From assembly GCA_902464595.1 (NCBI GenBank), contig CABQJX010000016.1:1-31922 (forward strand): a stretch of 31,922 bases of DNA. The letters run 5' to 3'. The notes beneath the pieces were generated by a model. That model was not told where the DNA came from and did no database searches. It saw only the letters and a list, made by a program, of their open reading frames with translations. The stretch comes from an uncultured Lachnoclostridium sp. (GTDB lineage Bacteria > Bacillota > Clostridia > Lachnospirales > Lachnospiraceae). The position numbers and the translations under genes were made by a program. This document shows, in pieces, positions 14,052 through 22,099 of this stretch (positions within the stretch are counted from its first letter, which is position 1; every line of letters begins with the position of its first letter).

Positions 14052-15977
14052 TTATAAATGATCGTAACTATTTATTTTTAATTGTTCCAATACTTCCTGA
14101 CCGCCGGACGCTTTCTGGATCCGCTCTGCCAGCCCTGGATTCTTCCACTGTTTTCTGAGGAAGCTGTAGACAGCCTCCTGGCGTGAATATTTTCCCGGGG
14201 CAAAAGCACACACCATTGCCACTTTTACCGGCGCCCTCTTTCCTCTTGCTGCCACCAGGGAGATCCCATCCTTTTGATCCCCCTTGCATACAGAACGCAG
14301 AAAAGCAAAGCCGTTCATAACCGGGCTTTTGTACCACTTTTCTTTTTCCATAATATAGGAAAAATGCCGCTTCCCGTCCTGTATACATCCTGTCTGCTCC
14401 AGCTTCTCACAGCCTGCCAGGATCATTTCCTCTAAAGGCGGCTCCCCCTCCAGAAACATAACCCTTTCTTCGCTGAAAAAACGGCTCATTACATACTCGG
14501 TCTGCTTCTTTAAGGATAATTCCTCAATGAACGCTCTCAGACGCCCTCCCTCCTCCTCGGAAAAAAGAGAGGACAGTATGATCTGTGGGATCGAAGACTG
14601 TATATTGATAGGAGCCGCAGCCAGAAGCAGATCCGGCTGGTTTTTCTCTATGACTTCCTCCAGAAGATACCTGGGACAGGAACCGCACAGCTGCACATTT
14701 TCAGCAAAATGTTCTTCGATCCAGCGGCATATACTATAAAAAAATCCATAGTCTGCCCCTACGATCATCTGAATACGCACAGGAGGCCTGACAATAGGAC
14801 ACAGGGCTTCCACATATCCGGCCATGCGCCTCAGCTCTGCCGGAGCCACACTTTTTCCATAACGCTCCCGGATCAAAACAGCCAGAGGCAGCATCGCCCC
14901 AAAGGATCCCCGGCGTATATCCTCCTCTGCCCTGGAATCCAGATCAAAAAGCTGTGCCCCCAGCTTTACCCTGCGGATCAATCCCTTCAGATCCTGAAAG
15001 AAGGCCCCGAAAAGCTCCGGCCTTCCGCCTCCCTCTGCCACAGACACCTGATTCTGCTCCTGAAGCTGCCGGTCAAAGACAGCTGCAATCTCAAAGACCT
15101 CCCTGTCATCTTCCCTCTCCCCCACAGGAAATCCAGCAGCCAGGATAAAATCATAGAGAAAGGAAAGATCACATGGTTCCAGCTCCAAAAACAGGCTCTG
15201 ATCCGTGTACCTGAGAAAATGGCTCAGGGGATCATCGGGAAGATCCCCTGCCTTTGCTTCCAGAAAATGTGCTTCCTCCCTGCGCATATTGATATAAAAG
15301 ATCAGCCAGGAGGCAACATAAAGCACAGTGTCGGGAACCTCAAGCTTCTGCTCCCGACAGTATTTTACCGTATAACCGTAAAAAGTATAGATCTCACTTA
15401 AATTGACAATCCCTCTCATCCAGTGGAGGAGAAGGCCGTCCATCATCTGGCTGCTGGACATAACACAGCTTGAAATGAGACGAAAAATCAGACACAGGAT
15501 CTCATACTCTGTTGCCTCAATATAAAGGCAGTGACTTCGCATCACAAGACCATCAAAGTCACATTGGTCATGGAGCATAGTCCTTAAATGTACAAAATCT
15601 TTATAAAGGGTCTGTTCTGACACGCAGAACCGGTCTGCGATCTGATCCAGACGGATACCAGGACGCCCCAGGATCCGCCCCATAATAGCCAGACGCCTCT
15701 CCTGAGGCGTCTGAATCTGCCAGTTTGTATCCGGATCCGTCTGATCCTCCAACAGGCTGATCACACGGCTCCGGTAATGATCCGGTATAAAATATCCCTC
15801 CCGCTGAGAGGCGCAGATCCGCACCTCAAACTCCTTCAGCCATCTATTTATATCTGCAATATCGTTGCGTATGGTCTTGCCGCTTACCCGCAAAAGCTCT
15901 GAAAGCTGATGTCCAGCTACTCCCGCGGGGTGGCCCAGGATATAGCGCACGATCGTTTTCTGACGCATTGACAGCAA
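14052..15977 (-). CDS. PRD-containing BglG/LicR-type transcriptional regulator
   Basis: This regulator of about 641 residues has the LicR/MtlR/ManR layout: an N-terminal HTH (QLSELLRVSGKTIRNDI), a second HTH (RLDQIADRFCVSEQTLYKDF), PTS-regulation domains, a IIB-like part and a C-terminal IIA-like domain. Such proteins activate their PTS operon and are tuned by phosphorylation. Two usual phosphosites look lost: the IIB-like loop reads IVGADYGFFYS without Cys, and the IIA-like segment reads NGFAFLRS where a PH pair is expected. The ORF extends to GTG 15986, but AGGAG overlaps that codon. TTG 15977, eight bases downstream of AGGAG, is the better start; ATG 15968 is too far. It lies between the IIC and IIB genes and probably controls them. 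Confidence 0.85.
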   Translation of the reverse strand: MLSMRQKTIVRYILGHPAGVAGHQLSELLRVSGKTIRNDIADINRWLKEFEVRICASQREGYFIPDHYRSRVISLLEDQTDPDTNWQIQTPQERRLAIMGRILGRPGIRLDQIADRFCVSEQTLYKDFVHLRTMLHDQCDFDGLVMRSHCLYIEATEYEILCLIFRLISSCVMSSSQMMDGLLLHWMRGIVNLSEIYTFYGYTVKYCREQKLEVPDTVLYVASWLIFYINMRREEAHFLEAKAGDLPDDPLSHFLRYTDQSLFLELEPCDLSFLYDFILAAGFPVGEREDDREVFEIAAVFDRQLQEQNQVSVAEGGGRPELFGAFFQDLKGLIRRVKLGAQLFDLDSRAEEDIRRGSFGAMLPLAVLIRERYGKSVAPAELRRMAGYVEALCPIVRPPVRIQMIVGADYGFFYSICRWIEEHFAENVQLCGSCPRYLLEEVIEKNQPDLLLAAAPINIQSSIPQIILSSLFSEEEGGRLRAFIEELSLKKQTEYVMSRFFSEERVMFLEGEPPLEEMILAGCEKLEQTGCIQDGKRHFSYIMEKEKWYKSPVMNGFAFLRSVCKGDQKDGISLVAARGKRAPVKVAMVCAFAPGKYSRQEAVYSFLRKQWKNPGLAERIQKASGGQEVLEQLKINSYDHL

Positions 15978-16000
15978 ATGACTCACTCCTTTTGCTGTCA
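15969..16000. repeat. 10-bp perfect inverted repeat enclosing the regulator's ribosome site
   Basis: TGACAGCAAA (15969-15978) and TTTGCTGTCA (15991-16000) are exact inverted copies around a 12-base centre that contains the AGGAG of the PRD regulator. The TTG start lies in one arm. It may be a protein operator or an mRNA hairpin limiting translation of the regulator. Confidence 0.65.
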
Positions 16001-16047
16001 GTATACCATATCAGTCCCTAACGCGCCAGACTATGTTTATCTTGGAT

Positions 16048-17307
16048 TTATGCGTTTTCTGCCTCTTTTTTCAGCTCATCCGCCTCCATCATCTTAAAGA
16101 ATGGGTAGTAGATCGCTGTCATAAGGATTACGTTGAGAACTGCCATCACAGCAGCCTTCCAATCCAGGGTCAGAAGGAATGCCTGGAATCCCGGAGGCAA
16201 AAATCCAGGAGACTCCCATAAGGGCAGGCCCACCAGACCAGTGGACATGGCCAGGTAGTTCATAGCTGCAATAATCACAGGGCCGAACACGAAGGGGATC
16301 ATTAAGAATGGGTTCATAATGATCGGTGTTCCGAAAATAATGGGCTCATTGATGCCGAACAGAGAGGGGATGATACCCACACGTCCAATGGTTTTTAAGG
16401 ACTTAGCCTTGGAGAACATCATAAGGAGCACCAGTCCCAGGGTAATACCGGAACCGCTGACCTGTAAAAATCCATAGTAGAAGCCAAATGTAAATACATG
16501 GGTTGGATCCTGCCCTGCCGCTACTGCCGCTGCGTTGGCAGTTGCGTTAGCGATAGCAAAAGGAGCCCACACGCTGGAGGTGATCGCCGGCCCGTGAAGT
16601 CCAAACATCCACAGAAGCTGTGTCAGGAATACCACCAGCATAACCATGGGAAGGCTGTCCATGGAAGCGATGGCAGGAGCCAGAACCTTCATGATCACCT
16701 GTGGGAATACCATTCCTGCTGTGCTCTGGCACAGGGAGGCTACGCCTGTGGCGATCACCGTCTCAATGATCAGAGGGATCAGGATGGAGAAGCTGTCCGC
16801 TACCATAGGAGGAACGCTCTCTGGCATCTTGATGGTCAGGTGGTACTTATCGCACAGACGCACCACTTCCACCGCGAAGATGGCGGATATAATGGCTATA
16901 AACAGGCCCTCAGCCGCCAGATAAGTCACCATCCATGTTCCGTCTTCTGTAACCGTGACGGACAGGATCAGATGTACCAGGATTGCTGAAGCACCGATCA
17001 GCGCATTTTTGATCTTATAGCGCTTTGCCAGGGAATTAGCAATATACAGCGCCGCATACAGCGACATGATATTGGTTGTAAAGTAAGTTGGGAACGTAAG
17101 GATGCTGTTGTGGGCGTTGACCCATTCCATCAGCCCTCCTCCTACCAGGTTTCCAATACCTGTGGGTACAAGGCAGAAGGAGCCGATGATAATGATGGGC
17201 ACAATGCCCACGATGCCGTCTTTTACTGCCTGAAGGTGCTTCTGTTTCTCCAGAACCCTGGCAATGGGCATCAACCATTTTTCCAGCCACTTTTGAAGAT
17301 TACTCAT
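16048..17307 (-). CDS. PTS lactose/cellobiose-family permease subunit IIC
   Basis: This integral membrane transporter of 419 residues has about ten hydrophobic segments. Features typical of cellobiose-class IIC are the KDGIVGIVPIIIIGSFCLV start of the membrane part, LLWMFGLHGP and the sugar-binding PSLFGINEPIIFGTPI. It binds and transports a disaccharide while IIB phosphorylates it. ATG 17307 is chosen because AGGAGGG lies nine bases upstream; the in-frame extension to 17343 includes this site. It is the first gene of the operon IIC > regulator > IIB > deoD and has its own promoter and a hairpin-rich leader. The exact sugar cannot be read from the sequence; the GH4 enzyme nearby suggests an alpha-glucoside. 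Confidence 0.92.
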   Translation of the reverse strand: MSNLQKWLEKWLMPIARVLEKQKHLQAVKDGIVGIVPIIIIGSFCLVPTGIGNLVGGGLMEWVNAHNSILTFPTYFTTNIMSLYAALYIANSLAKRYKIKNALIGASAILVHLILSVTVTEDGTWMVTYLAAEGLFIAIISAIFAVEVVRLCDKYHLTIKMPESVPPMVADSFSILIPLIIETVIATGVASLCQSTAGMVFPQVIMKVLAPAIASMDSLPMVMLVVFLTQLLWMFGLHGPAITSSVWAPFAIANATANAAAVAAGQDPTHVFTFGFYYGFLQVSGSGITLGLVLLMMFSKAKSLKTIGRVGIIPSLFGINEPIIFGTPIIMNPFLMIPFVFGPVIIAAMNYLAMSTGLVGLPLWESPGFLPPGFQAFLLTLDWKAAVMAVLNVILMTAIYYPFFKMMEADELKKEAENA

Positions 17308-17332
17308 AGTAGAAATCCCTCCTGTGAATTGA

Positions 17333-17386
17333 TGTTCCCCCAATCTTCTCTTCCGCTGGCTGCTTGAAAGAAGATATGGGGAAACA
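17333..17386 (-). promoter_or_regulatory. Long hairpin in the leader of the PTS IIC operon
   Basis: On the minus strand TGTTTCCCC and ATCTTCT pair with AGAAGAT and GGGGGAACA, giving about 16 bp with one G-U pair around a loop of about 19 bases. It lies between the promoter and the ribosome site at 17316-17322. There is no T-run, so it is not a simple terminator; it may bind a regulator or protect the mRNA end. Confidence 0.5.
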
Positions 17387-17408
17387 CATGTGAATTTTGT
17401 CTAAAACA

Positions 17409-17437
17409 ATTATAAAATAGGAGAGATTTTATCACAA
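17409..17437 (-). promoter_or_regulatory. Promoter of the PTS IIC operon
   Basis: A perfect -10 TATAAT (17409-17414) is 17 bases from -35 TTGTGA (17432-17437). The start near 17402 gives a leader of about 95 bases that contains the long hairpin. Confidence 0.72.
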
Positions 17438-17500
17438 ATAATTAAATTCCTCAGAACGAAGGTAATTTTTGAAATGCAGATGTTTGATTTTCCTTTGATT

Positions 17501-18004
17501 TTAATGTCTCCATTGGAGATGGTGGAGCTGACCGCTTAACTCCATTTTCTCAAAACCATTCTGCCGCAGGGCTTCATAGAGCACCACAGCGGCTGAATTG
17601 GACAGATTTAAGGAACGGATATCCCCCCACATGGGGATGCGGATGCAGTGTTCCTCATTGTCCACCAGGATCTCCTCCGGGATCCCGGCGCTCTCCTTTC
17701 CGAACATGAGATAGCAGTCCGGGGAGTAGGAAACCTCGGAATAGACTTTATGGGCCTTGGTGGTGGCAAAATACATATTTCCCTTTGCCTCAGGATTGCG
17801 GTCCAAAAAGTCCTGATAATCGCTGTAGACCGTTACGTCCAGCTTATCCCAGTAATCCAGGCCGGCCCTCTTTAAGGCTTTTTCATTTAACTTAAAGCCC
17901 AACGGCTCGATCAGGTGGAGACGTGTGTTGGTCGCTACGCAGGTACGCCCGATATTCCCTGTATTGGAGGGCATTTCCGGCTCCAGCAGTACAATATTCA
18001 TCAT
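17501..18004 (-). CDS. trmL: tRNA (cytidine/uridine-34-2'-O)-methyltransferase TrmL
   Basis: This is a 167-residue SPOUT-class enzyme that methylates the ribose of the wobble base in certain leucine tRNAs with S-adenosylmethionine. The knot-forming motifs are present: PSNTGNIGRTCVATN (13-27), LMFGKESAGIP and MWGDIRSLNLSNSAAVVLYEALRQ. The length is normal for TrmL, which lacks the extra RNA-binding domain of other SpoU proteins. It starts four bases after the aminotransferase stop and ends the long collinear run; a second ATG directly follows the first. No strong terminator is visible downstream. Confidence 0.93.
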   Translation of the reverse strand: MMNIVLLEPEMPSNTGNIGRTCVATNTRLHLIEPLGFKLNEKALKRAGLDYWDKLDVTVYSDYQDFLDRNPEAKGNMYFATTKAHKVYSEVSYSPDCYLMFGKESAGIPEEILVDNEEHCIRIPMWGDIRSLNLSNSAAVVLYEALRQNGFEKMELSGQLHHLQWRH

Positions 18005-18008
18005 AGGA

Positions 18009-19181
18009 CTATTCCTTTCCGTCCAGACGCTTCACAAACCGCTCCATACGTCCCAGGGCTTCCTTCAGATTCTTTAAGGAGTAAGCGTAGGAAACACGGA
18101 TAAAGCCCTCGCCGCAGGCTCCAAAGGCAGTTCCAGGAACCACAGCCACCTTTTCCTCCTCCAGGAACCTGGTTGCAAATTCTTCGGAGGTCATGCCGAA
18201 ACGGCTGATATTGGGGAAGGTGTAGAAGGCGCCCATGGGTTCAAAGCAGTCCAGCCCCATTTCCCGGTAAGCATTCATAAGGAAGCGCCTTCTCTGGTTA
18301 TAGGAATCCCGCATCATAGCCACATCCTTATCCCCCTCCCGCATAGCGGACACGGCCGCATACTGGCTGGTGGTGGGGGCGCACATGATGGCGTACTGAT
18401 GGATCTTTAACATCTGTTCTAAGATCATATGGGGAGCCGCCGCATACCCAAGACGCCATCCTGTCATGGCATATGCCTTGGAGAATCCGTTGATCAATAC
18501 CGTCCTTTCCTTCATTCCCGGGAAGGAAGCGATGGTCACATGCCGTTTTCCATTGTAGGTCAGCTCGGAATAAATCTCGTCGGAGATCACAAAGAGATCG
18601 TGTTCCTCAACGATTTTTACAATTTCTTCTAATTCTTCCCGTTCCATGATGGCTCCGGTGGGGTTATTGGGAAATGGGAGGATCAATATCTTCGTCTTAT
18701 CCGTCAGCTTTTCCAGAAGCTTTTCCGGTGTGAGCTTAAACTGATCCTTCTCCTCCAGCTGTATCGTCACCGGCACGCCGTCTGCCAAGGTAACACAGGG
18801 CATATAGGACACATAGCATGGCTCCGGGATCAGAACCTCGTCACCGGGATTTAACATGGCCCTCAGAGCAATGTCAATGGCCTCGCTGCCTCCTACCGTC
18901 ACCATTACCTCGGTGTCCGGATCGTATGTAACGTCACAGCGGCGCTTTAAGTAAGCACATATTTCCTCCTTCAGAGGCTTTAGGCCTGCATTGGAGGTAT
19001 AGAAGGTACGTCCCTTCTCCAGGGAATAGATCCCCTCCTCCCGGATATGCCAGGGAGTCTCAAAATCAGGCTCGCCTACGCCCAGGGAAATGGCGTCCTT
19101 CATCTCGCTTACAATATCAAAAAACTTACGGATCCCTGAAGGGGGTATGGTTACGATTTTATCGGATAATGGGTTTCTCAT
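18009..19181 (-). CDS. PLP-dependent aminotransferase, class I/II (aspartate/aromatic type)
   Basis: This is a 390-residue fold-type I aminotransferase. Landmarks are GVGEPDF near the N-terminus, GGSEAIDIAL, PFPNNPTGAIM, the ISDEIYSELTY strand and the lysine motif NGFSKAYAMTGWRLGY, in which Lys forms the Schiff base. The C-terminal substrate-carboxylate Arg lies in EGFIRVSYAYS. The amino donor (aspartate, alanine or aromatic) cannot be decided. Its ATG overlaps the end of the Lrp-type regulator gene by four bases (ATGA), so the two are translated together and the regulator may sense a substrate or product of this enzyme. Confidence 0.92.
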   Translation of the reverse strand: MRNPLSDKIVTIPPSGIRKFFDIVSEMKDAISLGVGEPDFETPWHIREEGIYSLEKGRTFYTSNAGLKPLKEEICAYLKRRCDVTYDPDTEVMVTVGGSEAIDIALRAMLNPGDEVLIPEPCYVSYMPCVTLADGVPVTIQLEEKDQFKLTPEKLLEKLTDKTKILILPFPNNPTGAIMEREELEEIVKIVEEHDLFVISDEIYSELTYNGKRHVTIASFPGMKERTVLINGFSKAYAMTGWRLGYAAAPHMILEQMLKIHQYAIMCAPTTSQYAAVSAMREGDKDVAMMRDSYNQRRRFLMNAYREMGLDCFEPMGAFYTFPNISRFGMTSEEFATRFLEEEKVAVVPGTAFGACGEGFIRVSYAYSLKNLKEALGRMERFVKRLDGKE

Positions 19182-19660
19182 GGGGTGATCAGCATCCTTT
19201 CGTCTTGTACCGGTTCCGTAATGATCGTGCCGTGGTCTTTATATTTTTTCAGGACAAAATGAGTGGCAGTGCTGAGAACAGATTCCATAGGCCCCAGCTT
19301 CTCAGAGACAAACTGAGCGATCTGACGCATGGTCTTTCCCTCAATAAACACGGTAAAGTCATAAGCGCCGCTCATAAGATACACGGCCTCCACCTCGCTG
19401 TACTGATAGATGCGCTCTGCGATCTTATCAAATCCCATACCTCTCTGTGGAGTCACCTTCACCTCGATCAGAGCCACAACCTTCTCATCGCTTGTGTTGT
19501 CCCAGTTGATCAGAGTGTGGTAACCGCAGATAATATGCTCTTTTTCCATCTCCGCAATCTCGTTTGCCACCGCGATCTCACTTTCTCCCAGCAACACTGC
19601 CAGATCCTTTAGATCAATACGGCTGTTCTTTTCGATCACTGCAAGTATCTTTTCTCTCAT
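19178..19660 (-). CDS. Lrp/AsnC family transcriptional regulator
   Basis: This 160-residue protein has an N-terminal winged helix-turn-helix (about residues 1-55, RIDLKDLAVLLGESEIAVANEIAEME) and a C-terminal RAM ligand-binding domain with the typical AVYLMSGAYDFTVFIEG stretch. Such proteins form octamers and bind amino acids. AGGAGG precedes ATG 19660. It overlaps the aminotransferase gene by ATGA and follows the AIR-synthase-like gene by 34 bases. It probably regulates this amino-acid gene, but no operator can be pointed out. Confidence 0.9.
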   Translation of the reverse strand: MREKILAVIEKNSRIDLKDLAVLLGESEIAVANEIAEMEKEHIICGYHTLINWDNTSDEKVVALIEVKVTPQRGMGFDKIAERIYQYSEVEAVYLMSGAYDFTVFIEGKTMRQIAQFVSEKLGPMESVLSTATHFVLKKYKDHGTIITEPVQDERMLITP

Positions 19661-19694
19661 AGCCTGTCATTCCTCCTATCTTTCATTCCTTTTT

Positions 19695-20309
19695 TCAGCT
19701 CCTGCCTGAACTGCCGCCTAAAATCCGGTAAAGTTCATCCGGCCTGGGGCGTTCCAGAAATCCTGCGCTCTCCGCTCCATGGCGGATCTGCCGTGCTTCC
19801 CCTTCCGTCACCATTCCAATGACCTGAGCCTCTATTCCCTGTTCCTTCAAACGCTTCACCAGCTGCAGCCCGTGATCCGATGCCAAAAGCAGACAGCCGG
19901 AGCTGTCCAGGCGGTAAGGGTTCAGCTCAAAAAACTCGCACACCTCCACCGTCACCTGCTTCATGGGAAGCTGCCTGAGATCCACGTCGATCCCGGCATG
20001 GAATACTCCTGAAAAATTCCAGAGGGCAGCTAAAACGCCGCCCTCCCCTGCATACTCAAAGGCAGTAAAGGAGCTGTTTTTCTCCCTCTGCTCTCCCTTG
20101 ATCCATTGATCCGCCTCAAAATGCCCCGGCTCTCCCAGGGAGCGAAAAAATCCTTCCGGAAAGTGAAGAAGGAGCTCCTCCCTCTTTTCTTCCCATATTT
20201 TTACCGTTCCTGCCAGACCCGTGTACCCTGCCATAACCAGATCCTGGCCTGGTCTCATGGATCCGTCCCGCTTCTCAAATCCGCCAGGTCCCTGGCCTGC
20301 CGTCCTCAT
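19695..20309 (-). CDS. AIR synthase (PurM/HypE)-related protein, C-terminal domain only
   Basis: This protein has 204 residues. The C-terminal 90 residues match the second domain of the PurM/ThiL/HypE/SelD family (FELNPYRLDSSGCLLLASDHG, then a helix and VIGMVTEGEARQI, ending in RPRPDELYRIL). The N-terminal half is short (RPGQDLVMAGYTGLAGT) and lacks the ATP-binding AIRS domain that complete enzymes have. The ATG overlaps the VanW gene stop (ATGA), with GGAAGG just before, so the short form is the real gene and not a broken one. The role is unknown: a regulatory or binding protein is as likely as an enzyme. Confidence 0.72.
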   Translation of the reverse strand: MRTAGQGPGGFEKRDGSMRPGQDLVMAGYTGLAGTVKIWEEKREELLLHFPEGFFRSLGEPGHFEADQWIKGEQREKNSSFTAFEYAGEGGVLAALWNFSGVFHAGIDVDLRQLPMKQVTVEVCEFFELNPYRLDSSGCLLLASDHGLQLVKRLKEQGIEAQVIGMVTEGEARQIRHGAESAGFLERPRPDELYRILGGSSGRS

Positions 20310-21940
20310 GATCCTTCCCCCAAAGGAGCGATCACCGGAGCGCCAGGCTGAGCGGGCAGAGGCGTCGGCTGAGCCGGTGCGGGAGGTGCTGGTTCAGCTG
20401 ATCCGGAAGGAGCCAAAGCCCCTGGCTGAGTACCTCCGCCGGACGCTGCCTCTCCCGGCCCGCCGCCGGGACTTCCTGCCGGGCCGCTCACACCCGGTCC
20501 GCCGTCATCTCCTGTAACAGGAGCAGATGGCGTTGGATCTGTCTGAGCCGGAGGTATCTCTGTGGGGATACCCTCTCCCGGAAGGACGGGAGCTGCAGCG
20601 GGAAGCTCCGGCCCCACCCGGTAAATAGCCTTGGAAGCGTTGTATGTGTCTTTGTTCAACAGGGTTCTCTCCTGCTCCACTCCATCTACCGTAACTACCT
20701 TCCAAAGCCTGGATTTCTTTCCGGTATGGGCAGACTGAACCCTCACCTTAGCGCCCGGAGCCAGGCTGTTGTCCACAATGAGCTGAGGCTCTCCCGGGCT
20801 GGTAGTTCCCAGCGTCTCAGACACATACTCTACCTTTCTGTTGGCCGGCCTTGTCTCCTTGCCGTAAATCGTAAAGGTCAGCTTTTTTCCAGCTGTATAG
20901 CCCTCCACATAAATGGGAGTGCTGTAGTTATTTTTGATCTTAATATCCTTGTAGGTTCCTGCAATGGCCGCATCCCTGGAAGCCGGCACATAGGTAACGA
21001 TCATGGAATGGTTCTGTCTCTGGACGATCTCCACCTCTGATTCCAGAGCCGCATTGTACAGGGTCGTAGCGATCTGACACACGCCTCCCCCGATGCTGTC
21101 CACTACCTGGCCATTCTCATAGGCTGCCGCTGTCTTATAGCCGTTGGCTGTAGTAAAAGGCTGAAGGCACTCGTAGCCGGACAGTACTTCTCCCGGCATC
21201 AGCACATGGCCATTAATCTTAGCTGCCCCAACAGTCAGATTGGTAGAGCGGGCTGCGCCGCTGCTGCTGAAATCCGTGGTATAGGTCCCTAAAACATCCT
21301 GGATCGTAGCCAGCGCCTCTGTGGTAATATCCGGCTCCTTTTGGGTAATGGAAGCGGTGACAAACACGGGTTCCATCGGCCCGCCCTGAAGGGCCTCGTT
21401 AATAGCAGCCTCGGTAGCCTCAATATCTACCGTCTGTCCCACAGACGAATCTGTAATGACAAACTGGCCGTTTTCCCTGGTAATGGAAGCATTCTGCGGC
21501 TCGGCGGTCAGCCCCTGGCACTGAGTCTGTACAAAGTTTCTCACCGCTTCGCCATCCACGCCTGTCTCCAGCGAAATATCCACAGGGGCTGCCGACAGAT
21601 CCTTTTGGATCATATATTGGCGGATCAGGCTCCCTCCCGCATAGGTATCTGCGGCCTCATCCACAGCCTCCGGATTGGCCCAGTGAAAGCCCAGCTCCTT
21701 TGCAGTGGAGGCAACCTCCTGCCCGCCCACATCCAAGGTCACTGGCTGAGAAGCCATACTGTCCACATGGGCCTGGACTGCCTCCCTGGCCTCATCTGCC
21801 GTCATACCGGCTAATTCCTGTCCGCCCGCCGTCAAACCGGAGGGAAATACAGGAGCCGCCCACCCATCAGAGGGAAACGCGCTGGACAGCAGCAGGCCCA
21901 GAAAGGCTGCCAGCCCAACATTTCCGATTGGATTTCTCAT
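20306..21940 (-). CDS. Secreted VanW/G5-domain protein with Pro/Gly/Ala-rich tail
   Basis: This exported protein of 544 residues begins with a short basic N-terminus, a hydrophobic stretch (VGLAAFLGLLLSS) and a likely cleavage region at DGWAAP, which form a signal peptide. About 200 residues of the peptidoglycan-binding-like repeats found in YoaR proteins follow. The VanW domain (STNLTVGAAKINGHVLMPGE to SIGGGVCQIATTLYNAAL) comes next, then a G5-like segment (KVEYVSETLG). The last 120 residues are low-complexity Pro/Gly/Ala/Ser. VanW proteins are thought to act at the cell wall, but the activity is unknown. ATG 21940 has GAGGAG five bases upstream and the in-frame start at 21970 does not. The gene overlaps the next by ATGA. 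Confidence 0.88.
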   Translation of the reverse strand: MRNPIGNVGLAAFLGLLLSSAFPSDGWAAPVFPSGLTAGGQELAGMTADEAREAVQAHVDSMASQPVTLDVGGQEVASTAKELGFHWANPEAVDEAADTYAGGSLIRQYMIQKDLSAAPVDISLETGVDGEAVRNFVQTQCQGLTAEPQNASITRENGQFVITDSSVGQTVDIEATEAAINEALQGGPMEPVFVTASITQKEPDITTEALATIQDVLGTYTTDFSSSGAARSTNLTVGAAKINGHVLMPGEVLSGYECLQPFTTANGYKTAAAYENGQVVDSIGGGVCQIATTLYNAALESEVEIVQRQNHSMIVTYVPASRDAAIAGTYKDIKIKNNYSTPIYVEGYTAGKKLTFTIYGKETRPANRKVEYVSETLGTTSPGEPQLIVDNSLAPGAKVRVQSAHTGKKSRLWKVVTVDGVEQERTLLNKDTYNASKAIYRVGPELPAAAPVLPGEGIPTEIPPAQTDPTPSAPVTGDDGGPGVSGPAGSPGGGPGEAASGGGTQPGALAPSGSAEPAPPAPAQPTPLPAQPGAPVIAPLGEGS

Positions 21941-21969
21941 ATACTCTCCTCTTTCAAACAAATGCGGCA

Positions 21970-22080
21970 TTAATACATCAGGGCGCTCAGGGCCATGGGC
22001 ACGATCATTGCCAGCACTAACAGAACAACGATCACCGTTGAAATGATCTTCTTTATCTTTGGATCTCTCATATGAAACAT
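21970..22080 (-). CDS. Small single-span membrane peptide (36 aa)
   Basis: This short gene lies between the exonuclease and VanW genes. It encodes 36 residues: a basic start (MFHMRDPKIKK) followed by about 24 hydrophobic residues (IISTVIVVLLVLAMIV and on to the C-terminus), one transmembrane helix. AGAGGTG lies eight bases before ATG 22080; a second in-frame ATG is at 22071. It starts 19 bases after the exonuclease stop and ends 29 bases before the VanW start, as expected inside the operon. It looks like the short conserved membrane proteins often left unannotated in Lachnospiraceae. Function unknown. Confidence 0.72.
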   Translation of the reverse strand: MFHMRDPKIKKIISTVIVVLLVLAMIVPMALSALMY

Positions 22081-22099
22081 GATATATTCACCTCTTTTA

